64,000 bases of DNA, taken from positions 567,501 through 631,500 of the forward strand of contig LSRY02000009.1 of NCBI GenBank assembly GCA_001643675.2. Direction: 5' to 3'. The notes beneath the pieces are model-generated. The model was not told the origin of the DNA and did no database searches. It saw only the letters and a program-made list of their open reading frames with translations. Positions 54,669 through 64,000 of this stretch are shown one piece after another. A program made the position numbers and the translations under genes. Each line of letters begins with the position of its first letter. Position 1 is the stretch's first letter. The DNA is from Monocercomonoides exilis. Its lineage: Eukaryota; Preaxostyla; Oxymonadida; Polymastigidae.

Positions 54669-54983
54669 TCAGCAATAAACAAAATAATCATCAATATATT
54701 CAACTAAAAATGATTCATAGAATACTTTTTTAATCTTGCAACAGCTGAATCTGATGACATAACCTTCGTATCCTTCTTCTTCCATCTTTTCATGCACTTT
54801 TCTTTTCATCTCTTTTCGTTCTGTTTCTTCGTTTTCATTATCTTCCTCTTCTTTCAATCGATTTGAAATTTCAATAAAGAATTCCAAGCAATCAGATGTT
54901 ATTTCGTCTTTCAACGTTGGTCGCTGAATCTCATTCAAAATGAGATCAGCTGCTCCACTTTTCAGAAAGTCAACAATCGTCAC
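54669..54983 (-). pseudogene. C-terminal fragment of the two-exon family, member-B type (minus strand)
   Basis: Open from about 54983 to TGA at 54669, with FLKSGAADLILNEIQRPTLK, RKVHEKMEEEGYEGYVIRF and the B-type ending VEYIDDYFVYC. At about 54985 the match to member B stops abruptly and unrelated AT-rich sequence follows, so exon 1 and most of exon 2 are missing. Together with 54050-54665 it is a truncated copy of the 13.25-14.19 kb locus. Confidence 0.75.
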
Positions 54984-56279
54984 GGATCCTCCAAATGTTG
55001 AAATAATAAATATGGGACATTATTTTCGAAATCATAAAAAATTTCGGGGGTTGTTTTTTCTGAAAAATGAATCCTGATTTCTGCTTTATAAACTCAAATA
55101 TCGTTTTGGTGAGCAAAAATATAAAATATTGAATTGATATTTAATCTATTTGTTCATTATTTTTTGATAGTTTATATTTTTTTGAAAAAGATCATTTGAG
55201 GAATAATTTATTTCACATTTCAGAAGATGGACTTTTTGTCAGCTGTAAGTGAATGGATAATTGTTAATGAATTTCAATAAACAAGTCAACTTCACGAATG
55301 TTTATGTTTATATGCACGAAGGAAATGTAAATGCATTATTATTTTCGTTGATGCATGATTGTTTGAAATATATTATTCATGACTCACAGCCCTGAAAGTT
55401 TTCTAAAAATAACATGGAAACATTATTTTTTAAAATTGATTCAATAGCCTAGTATCATGTTTTTCGAGTTCATAACAGCTTTTAAACTTTTTTTGTTATT
55501 TCTTTGACAACTGAATTATTAAGTGAAATTGATTGGTTCTCTTTTTGAATTTCATCGATCTTTTTTATTTTTTGAACGCTAACAAATATTTTAACAAAGA
55601 ATAGTAATAGAATTACCCTCATTTGTATTTTCATGAAAAAATTTCTGAAGTTTTTTCAGATGTGGAAATCACGTTTAATGCATATCATAATGAGATTTTC
55701 ACTAATTGAGTTACCAACAAGTTTAATTATTAACAAAATCAAAGTTATCTATTGCACAAAAATCAAAGAATCGATCACAAAATAGTCAAAGACAGTTTTT
55801 GTTTGTTTGTTTTCCTTATATGACATTTTGAAAAGTTTTATTCGGATAGAATATTAATTTTAGTTATGTTCAATTCATATTTTAGTTTATAGCGAGTGTT
55901 TTTTTTTATAAAAAGGTGATGGATTCATTTGTTTTTAATGTTTTATAATAATATTATTGGAGATTCAAAGTTCAAATAAATCATATTTTGTTCATGAAAA
56001 ACTTGTTCAACACATATGGTTGATAATTTTTTATAATTACTTTGAATTTTGCGATGTTGTTCAGGATTAACAATTGTGATTTAAAAATTGATTCGATTCA
56101 ACGATCCTTCGAGGAGAAGATTTTCGATATTATTTGGGTAGCTTTCAAAAAAAGTCGTTTGTTTTGTTTTCTTTTTCCTTTTTTTCTTGTGAAATTTAAC
56201 TGTCTCCATTTTCACGTTCATCTGATGAAACAACATGAAAAGCTGGCTATTGACTTGAAAGATTTTGTTTTATGTTGAG
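54984..56279. other. AT-rich spacer, no gene seen
   Basis: Only short open frames without motifs and no RNA signature. Confidence 0.55.
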
Positions 56280-59200
56280 GTGAACATTCAATCACATCCT
56301 TCAAGTTTGATTTTGAAGAAGTTGTCGAACACAGGCTCTAAGCTTGATCAAATGATGAATCTGTATCAGTTGAGAATGTTGAAGAAATTGATTGCAAAGG
56401 TGTCTTTTTTCATGTTTCATCTTCTTTTTCATCTTCTTCAACCTTTTCCGATGTTTAATCAAGGATCTAATCTGTATCTTTTAAGAGAACATATTCTGTC
56501 GATCCACTCTCAGATTGAAGATGCTCTGATGATTCTGAATGCTCAATATTTGTCTCAAATTCCCTCTTCTTTATTATCTCTTCATTCTTTTTCTCAGCCT
56601 CTCTCTGCTCTCCTCCATTGCTCTTCAGGAGACATTTCCATCGTCACCATCTCAAATGCCTTTGGATCTTTTCTGATGTTGTCATTCACAATCTCCTTGT
56701 ATTTTTTCGCTTCATTCTTCGCCCTCCTCCACCGAACAATAAATATTATTGAAACAATCAGAACAATCAACAGTACCACAACAAGCACAATCACAATCAA
56801 CAACCAATAGGATTTCCCTTCTTTTCCTCCTTCAACCACTTTATCATTTCCAGTCTTTGGTTCTGTTTTGTTCTTCAGAATCTGTGGTGAAGTTGAAGCC
56901 AATTGCTTTCCAAACAATATCATCACAAACACCTCTGTTTCATCTGAAGCCAATGAAATATTTTCTGATGGAACTCTTCCAATCACCTCTGTTTCTGAAA
57001 GATAGCTATATTTCTCAAACTGATATGTCTCAACCAACTCCAAATTCCCAGTTTTTTATTCAAATCTGAATGACAAGTCACAGGGCATAAAAAGTGATCC
57101 CTTGAATTTCACAACAATGTTGCTTCCATTTTCACTGATTGAAACCTCTTCCAATTTGGGAATGAAAAATGGAGATGGTCTTTCAGCCGCTACCCCTTCA
57201 AGTGTGCATCCATCATAAAGAATCCAAAGAGAAGAATTCCTCTCTTGTCCATCTCCGCCTTTCAAACTGGAGATGGTCAATGAAGCAGAATCCGAGCAAA
57301 TAATGTTTCTTCTCATCGATGGATATTTTTCAATGAATGGATTGTTGCTCAAAAACTCTCCTTTCTCGATTTTCACATTACCAGAAGATATGGATAATCC
57401 GCCTAATGAAGAATTCGAAATTGTTATGTATTTCATCACTAACGAAGTATTTGATGAATGAACAAGCAATCCATTCCATTGACAGATATCTGTCATTGCA
57501 TTCAAATTCTCAGTTTCATTTTCTTTCATAAACACTCCTTCAAGCTCACACATGTGCATAGAAACATCCTTTGTATTGCTTATCTCCACGATGTTTTCTT
57601 TATCAGAGCGAGAAACGCCTTAAAACAATAACAACTGCAAAGAACTGCATGAGTAAATGATGAAAAAACATACAGAACAGAAGCTCTTTCTGATTTTATC
57701 GAATGGTTGTTGAATGAAGCAGTTCCAAATGAAATTGAACTCAAGTACGAATCACCAATTTCAATGATGCAGTTTTCTTATGATAAAACTTCATCTGTAG
57801 ATACTCCGTTTCATGCAACACTTCCACATTCGCGAAGCACAATAACTTTTCTTTTAGATTAATTCTTTTTCGGCTTTCCATTCGTCAACAAAATCTGATC
57901 TCTCCAACGCAGAAAAGAAGGCTTCTTGAATGAAAACATCTTCCCTGTGAAGTTATCAACATGCGAAATTCTAAGTTTGATGTTCAACAAAGTTGATTTC
58001 GGTAAAGAAGGTCGAGCGCAGTCAGATCGAACAACTTATGAAAAATTACCAACCAAAAGAGAAAGTCGAATACTTGCATCGCGAATGACTGATCAGTGGA
58101 AATACTAAAATGATTGACAGAAATAAAATTTCGCATTCTTTATCCAAGCTCTCTCTCTCTGACGTTGTGATGATTCTTTCTCAGTCGTTGGTGGTAGTTG
58201 AGTTCAAGAATTCAAAAGCTGATGAAGGATATTGAAGAGAGTGGATGCTTATATCTTGAACGCTTCACACACCAAGAAAAACAGTTTGCTCCATGTCAGT
58301 AGTTGAGAGAAACACGATGGAACGATATGTTTCACTCCCACATTTAGCGACTCGCAAGGTGCATTGAACTCTGCACATTATTTGATGTCTGCTTGTTTGT
58401 TTACATTCATAGACACAAATGTTATCTCTCTCCGATATTTCATAATTCTCATCAGAAGATTTCTCCTGCTTCAAACGAGTCTGCTGTGCATCCCCACATT
58501 GCCAGCTCTTTCACAAATGGTGCTTTGAAAAAAAAGGTATTGTTTATCTGTAATTTGTGTATCGATTGAGTGGCATCGAACATAAACATCTCTCCCTCTC
58601 AATGCAGAGTTGTCTCTGAATGTGATATTTGACAGAACAAAATTCAGAGGCTTCTCATCCATTGAGGTTCATTCCAGAAATAGTCGGCCTCCTCTTCCTG
58701 TGGTTGAGCAGAAGCATTCAGAAATCGTGCAAAATGAGCAATCGAAGCTTCCTCCCTCATTCAACACACAAAACATTTCTCCTCCCTTTCCACACCTCAT
58801 TCCCCCACATTTCTTCATCGTTGTGTTTCGTACAACTATCTTGGTTAGCTGTTTGTTGTAATTTCTTATGATGGGAATGCCATCTGTTGTGTACTGGGTG
58901 ACTTCTTCGAATATGCTCAACTCAATAACAACATCTTGTTCTGCTTCATTTCTCTCTTTCCCCAAACTCTTTGATATCCTCAATCCGCTTGCTCCTTCCA
59001 ACTCAATATTCTTTATCGTCAGATTTTTAAAGTTCAATATTGTTGTTGACAGAACAGAAATAACATCTTTTGAAAAGCAAAGTGATTGCATTGACACAAA
59101 TTCCAACGCAACTGTTCCTTCATCTACCATTATCATCCTATAATGAGTCAGTTCTTCTCTCTCATCTCCTTTTTTGTGAAAGAGCAGTCTTTCAGAGTCA

Positions 59201-59450
59201 ACAATCCTTCTCTTGAGCCAACATGCTTCAAATAACTGACTCCATCTGTGAATGAAGAAAGAATGACAAAATTTATCAATTCAAAAAAGGTGATGTTCCA
59301 TATCTTCATTACCGCTCCTTCTCCTTAAAGCAATTATGCGCATTCAAAAGTTCCCACGATGTTGTTATCATTCGATTTTGTTTCAGCAACGCTAAGATCC
59401 AAAAATATCGGAGTACTCTTTTTCCAATGATTCTAATGTTTCTTTCGTAT
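56280..59450 (-). pseudogene. Decayed paralogue of the beta-helix/transmembrane/pseudokinase gene
   Basis: Colinear with about 25440-22450 of the broken gene at 21.5-29.2 kb. Preserved pieces on the minus strand: 59136-58669 (FVSMQSLCFSKDVISVLSTT, GGMRCGKGGEMF), 58662-58471 (FVLSNITFRDNSALRGRDVY), 57589-57056 (SSLGGLSISSGN, NSSLWILYDGC, FFIPKLEEVS) and 57043-56594 (IGRVPSENISLASDETE, a transmembrane helix, then MVTMEMSPEEQWRRAER). Breaks include a TAA at 57056, scrambled sequence at about 57600-58470 and many stops below 56594. The pseudokinase domain is lost. Where the other copy has TGA at 23207 this one has TGG (SSLWIL). Its uninterrupted membrane junction shows the frame the other copy has lost. 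Confidence 0.8.
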
Positions 59451-59630
59451 CAAATTAGTTATTTGTGATAATTCTCATTGAAAATTTATTGATAAACACA
59501 GATAATGATAAATAAAAACAATGTCGACATTGAAAAAATACATAAACGAAAACAAAAATATTGAGTTACAAACTTCAAACGAGGAATTTTGTTTGTTTTG
59601 TAATGAGTTAAGAGAAAGTCCACCCTGGGA

Positions 59631-59774
59631 GGCTGATTCTGGACCCAAAGCCTTCAAGGGATTGTACTGGACCGGTCACAGCACAATCCCAGGACGGAAT
59701 CAGCCTAGCCCCATTTTTGCATAAAAGCAAAAATAAGGGTACCCAGATAAAAATGCTTTACGCATTTATATCTG
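59631..59774 (+). ncRNA. Three consecutive hairpins, partly GC-rich (candidate structured RNA or element end)
   Basis: Stem 1: GGCTGATTC (59631-59639) with GAATCAGCC (59697-59705), enclosing GGGATTGT (59658-59665) with ACAATCCC (59683-59690), whose loop contains the palindrome GACCGGTC. Stem 2: ATTTTTGC (59713-59720) with GCAAAAAT (59727-59734). Stem 3: CAGATA/AAATGC (44-49, 51-56 of 59700) with GCATTT/TATCTG (59762-59767, 59769-59774). The segment lies between the decayed beta-helix gene and the 3' end of the USP-DDE gene. No known RNA family was recognised; it could also be the end of a mobile element. Confidence 0.45.
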
Positions 59775-59849
59775 AGCTTGAGCAGCAGACATTTCAAAAA
59801 ACTCATCAACAAAACAAACAAAATTTCATAAAAACACAACAAAAAATAC

Positions 59850-62800
59850 TCAAATATCATTAGTTGGATTAAAGAACAATAATTTATCAAGCTTTTCCCT
59901 CTCTTTGTACATTCTTTTAGTGTTTATTCCAGGTGACAAAGTGGTCGATTTATGATAATACTCCTTTGATGTTTTTTTGGGGCGCTCATCTCTTTCTCTT
60001 TTTTCTCGAAATGCTGTTGCAAATGTCCCTTTTGAATTAAAAGGAGATGAAACCGATCGAAATACTTTATTTCCGCGCTTTTCATAAAATAAATATGTCT
60101 TCAAAGAACTGACTACCATTTTTTTCCATAGAATTTTGTTGGATGGATTGTGCCTGTTATTTATCAAAAGACATAATAAAGATGTTTCAAATAAAAATGC
60201 AAGTGAATCAAAAATGAAAACAAATAAAAAGCAAACTTCAGAAAGTGACGGTGAGTTTTGGCACAATAGGAAATATTATTGTCATCAAATGAACCTGTGA
60301 GATAGGAATTAATTTCAAAGAATTTTATAAGTTCATCGATATTGCAAATTACAGTATTGTTATCCAATTTGTTATTAATGCATTGCGAAAGATGCCCGAA
60401 CTCTCCGTCGCACTCGCACTTTCCGTGCTTTTCGCAAAAGAATGACAAAGATATTGTTTTATCCTTTGCAAACGAAGAATTGTTTGAAAGAAGAAAGTGC
60501 ATCAGTTGAGAGTTTCGGAAATGTGATCCTGTATCACACATGAATCGAAACACTTTCTTTTTTTCAAAAATCGGATTTGATAAGACTTGTTGCAAACATT
60601 CTATTGTGAACTTGTAGTCATGAGACAAAACGTTGGAAAAAAAGTTGAAAATGTGTTTCTCTTTGTTTTCGTTTTCATCTTTCAAGTACGCTATAACACA
60701 GAATTGAGACACTTCAACTTTGTTGTAAAAATCTCGACTTATTTGATTCTTTCTGATCGGCAAGGACCAGTTTTCTTTGTAATCAAACAATAGAAGAGCC
60801 TCATCCTGCGTGAAATTATTTTTTAAGTGTCGAAAGTATTGTTGTTGATTATTGGCCAATATGCGGTGTTTTTCAATCAGTCGTTTCGTTGCTTTCTCTT
60901 CATTGTTAAGTTGTTCAGATCGCTGGAATAAAAGTTTCTCCTTATTCTTTAGTGAAGAGTACACCTCACACAAATCACAGACGTCCGTTCTCCTCGTTGC
61001 CCTTTTTATGCGTCGGGTCCTTTTGTAGAATTGACTTTTTGACATTTTTATCTTTGTTTCTTTAACAAACTTTTCATATAATTCTGATTTTGTCGTATTG
61101 ATAATCCTGATAGGTTGCTTTGAACATTGAAGATTTTCTTGTTCATGTGAAGGAATAAGAGTTTTTCCAATTTCTCTGACGTCTGTGTTGTTCACTGGAT
61201 TTCTTGTCGAAAATGATAGTTTTGAAGAATCGATTGATTCATTTGGAACATGTTTTGATATGTTGTTTGGCGAATGATTGTTTGAATGAATTGTTTCAAA
61301 ATTATTGGACGAAGCATTTTTTGGAGCATTTGTGTCTTTCCGATCTGTTGGAGAATGATGAATATGCTTATTATGAAATGAAATGTCAGCAGAATTGTCG
61401 CTATTTTCATCCGAAGTGTTGTTTGATTTTGATTGCGATAATAAAGAGAAGGACGCTGATGAAACCTGAGAATAATGAAGTGGTTGGGTTATCAAAGATA
61501 ATTCGTTTGATGATATATTTGTTGGTGAAGCGAAGTTTTTTGATATTGAATGATGTGGATGAAGTGGTTGAACTCTATTTTGCCTTTCTTCTTCATTGCA
61601 AACTTGATAAGAAACATCATCATGAAATGAGAGAGAGTTGTGACAGCTGATTGACTGATAATAATCATTCGAAATATGATAGTCAAGCAAATTAGGCGAT
61701 AAAATATCTGTAACAATTTCGTCAACATTGCTGTCAATTTTTTTATACACAGAAAGGATCGGATGCGATCCCTTGTTAATATGCGTTTCAATTACGGTTG
61801 TTATGCTATCACGAATAGGCGAAATTTCATCGTCATTACACATGCACCACCCACTTAAATTTAGCTTTAGAAAATTCGAACACTTCTTACTTTGCACAAT
61901 TGAGTAAAAATGACCATGTTGATTGTCTCCTTGATAAAATAGAAGTCCTATCAGTGTGTAGTTAATTGAGCCTCTCTTCAAATCTCTATCAACAGAAATG
62001 GAATAACTGTCTTTTTTGAAAGACAACGTCTCGTTTATTTGGAAATTGATATCTCTTTTATTTCCTGCAGGTTCCAAAGAAACCGAAAGAATTTGAGGAA
62101 ATTGTTCCATTTTCAAATGACTTAGTTGAAAAGTTTCTGACTGACAATGCTCACAGAAAGCGTATCTGTTATTCTTGTTGCTGGTTTCCATTTTGAATGA
62201 AGTATTAAATGCTTCGGTGCAACTGGATCCGACTAGTCGTATAATTGGTGTCGACTCGAATGGACCATTCACTGAGCAATGACATTTTGAACAATGTCTT
62301 GGAAATGACAAACTTGTGTTCACCTGATACGCAAAGTTAGGAATGATTATTGATAAATCATTGAACAAATCCAAGAAAGTTTCATAGAATTCTTGCTGCA
62401 ATCCTTGTCTCAGTTTATGCCTTTTTTCAAATTGTCTTAGAAAAAATGGTGACCATCTTTGTTTCAATTGTGAATTCTTTGTTTTGACAATAATTTCCTC
62501 TGAAACGAGATGTAAAAGATTTGAAAAATAAGAAGTGAACGTTCCATTTCGAATGGGTAAATCTGGACATTGAACAATAATTGCTCGAAATATTTGAATT
62601 TGTGAAGCCAGATAACAACTGTTTCCTAAATTTGTTAAGCTGAAAATATTTGCTCCTTCATCTTCGTTTTGGTTATCCTGAGTGACAAGCTCCTGATCAA
62701 TAATCATATTCTGATCCGAATGTTTGTCAAGCACATCCGTCATTATGTCAGAGGAATAGTTATTAATTATATCTTCTTCTACGTCCATTAATATGCTAGG

Positions 62801-63812
62801 ATCAAGATTTTCCGTAATTTCTTGATATTCCTCATTCTCGTAATAATTCTCTATCGGTGAACTTTGACAATGACTTTGAGAAACATGATAATATTCTCCC
62901 AGAAGATTTGTTTGTGTTCTTGAAATGTCGTGCATATCTGATAAGCTGTTGTTATCCATTGGATGTGTTTCGATGTATGTTCCAGAGATAATATTATTCT
63001 CTTCAAAATCGCTATTTTCTAGAAAATAATCTCCCAATGGATCAATGTCTATTTCCATGTTGTCTTCCCCATTCAATATCGCGAAATCATTGACATTTGC
63101 TAAATTTTCCTCTTTGAAGAAAAAAAATATTTTTAAAAATTTTCATTTTCTTTTCATCAAAAATTCATAATATTGCAAACTATTTTTGGAACTGATGATT
63201 CTTCGTGATCCTTCAGATGATTCAGTCGAATTGGCAGAAATAAATTCTGAAAATCTCTTTTCTTCGTCGTTGCTGAGTTCTTATTTCAAATTTTCAAAAT
63301 AGTAAATATTTTCATTTAAGATACAAAAAACAAACTTCTTTTTGATGGAGGCATTTTAGGCTTTTGAGCACGAGATATTTCTAAAGATGAAGAAGAGCTG
63401 CTTTGCTTCGAATAATTGTAATTTCCTTGTGTGCAGTGGAATCCAAAGTCCAACAGCTGATGAAATGAATATTCATGACACACAGTCTTGAGTATTGTGA
63501 CTTTCGTATGAGCGTTATCTTCTGTATTGGATGCCGATGCAAGACGCATTATAACGTATTTATCCTTTTCTTTATGTTTCAGTGAATGTTTATTTTTAAA
63601 CAATGAAAACATTTATTTCAACAAAAAATCATACCGTTGAATATGTTTTGCAACTCGGAAAACAATTTCTTTCCTTTGTTTGTGTGAATGAACATGTAAG
63701 TCAAGCAGTTAACTATATCTTCCCCTGATATGCCATTCAAATATTCCCAAGCAGCATTGCACTTCTCGCTTTTTCTTGATGGAGAAAGCAAAGAAAATTT
63801 CTTTTTTTCCAT
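59850..63812 (-). CDS. Ubiquitin-specific protease fused to a DDE transposase-like domain (multi-exon)
   Basis: Minus-strand exons: 63812-63635, 63569-63336, 63279-63181, 63111-60250 and, less surely, 60153-59850. Introns: 63634-63570 (GTATGA), 63335-63280 (GTTTGT), 63180-63112 (GTTTGC); all keep frame. The last intron (60249-60154) has an atypical GTCACT donor, and an A7 run just after it needs one extra A to keep the downstream frame open to TGA. USP part: Cys box NLGNSCYLAS (Cys codon 62615-62617), CxxC pairs (HCSKC, FCEHC) as in the USP finger, His box HGHFYSIVQ (near 61905-61920) and GWCMCNDDE as third catalytic region. After a Ser/Asn/His-rich linker comes the DDE-like part: CDLCEV zinc-type motif, LLLFDYKENW (Asp, 60782), FMCDTGSHFRN (Asp, 60533) and HGKCECDGEFG (Asp/Glu, 60401-60409). 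The role is unknown; it may be a transposon protein or a domesticated one. Confidence 0.65.
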
Positions 63813-64000
63813 TTGGAGTTCAGAAAAAAATGTCTCAGCAAATGAGAGGTCCAATTAAAGGGAATGGTTGTATTATTTATATTTCATTCTATGAATTTCA
63901 TTTCAGATTGCAAAGAAGTGTTGCAGTTATTCAATCTCATTTTACGTGTGACTTGATTTTCACAACAATATTTTCGTTAACTTTTTGTGTACTTTTGAGT
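63813..64000. other. 5' flank of the USP-DDE gene
   Basis: AT-rich. An in-frame TAA lies just upstream of the first plausible coding stretch, so ATG at 63812 is the first usable start. The window ends before any matching terminal repeat could be seen. Confidence 0.5.

Noticed and set aside
59521-59724. 67-codon plus-strand frame
   Set aside because: Its second half is translation of the GC-rich hairpin; the first half has no motif.
1-64000. tRNA, rRNA or CRISPR-like arrays
   Set aside because: I saw no T-arm GTTCGANNC with matching acceptor stem, no rRNA core sequence and no regularly spaced repeats. The DNA is eukaryotic, so a CRISPR array is not expected.

Overview
The window looks like nuclear DNA of an anaerobic protist, most probably an oxymonad close to Monocercomonoides. 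The spacers are very AT-rich. Introns are short (about 42-100 nt) and GT-AG, and nearly all start GTNTG. I recognise, from memory of oxymonad predicted proteomes and without a search, a two-exon multigene family, secreted beta-helix/pseudokinase proteins, and a very large Tmc-like membrane protein. A canonical but divergent histone H4 and a PLAC8 protein confirm a eukaryote.

Layout. 1-9.6 kb: low-complexity spacer, then a giant polytopic membrane protein ending in a hemerythrin-like domain, whose AT-rich 5' part does not join cleanly to a GC-rich 3' part. 10.5-12.0 kb: a foldback transposon with a second, smaller inverted-repeat element inserted in one arm. 12-19.5 kb: three members of the two-exon family (one broken) with duplicated flanks. 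21.5-29.2 kb (minus): a secreted beta-helix / transmembrane / pseudokinase protein in one long frame, interrupted by four UGA codons and small deletions. 29.2-32.5 kb: spacer. 32.5-34.6 kb: a pogo-like DNA transposon with TIRs and TA target duplication. 35.3-40.3 kb: histone H4, a three-intron helical-repeat-like gene with extreme Ser and Glu tracts, and PLAC8. 43.7-49.7 kb: a DIRS-type tyrosine-recombinase retrotransposon with inverted ends and an internal complementary region, degenerate but in one reading frame. 50.4-59.5 kb: a graveyard of beta-helix and two-exon-family copies plus a second copy of the small inverted-repeat element. 59.6-63.8 kb: a cluster of hairpins, then a multi-exon gene fusing a complete ubiquitin-specific protease to a DDE transposase-like domain.

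How it fits together. Housekeeping genes are a minority. Most of the window is lineage-specific gene-family expansion (membrane sensors, beta-helix surface proteins) and mobile elements with their decayed remains. The strongest candidates for something undescribed are the USP-DDE fusion gene, the structured GC-rich segments at 49.40-49.56 and 59.63-59.77 kb, and the strong excess of UGA among in-frame stops of two long, otherwise open coding frames.
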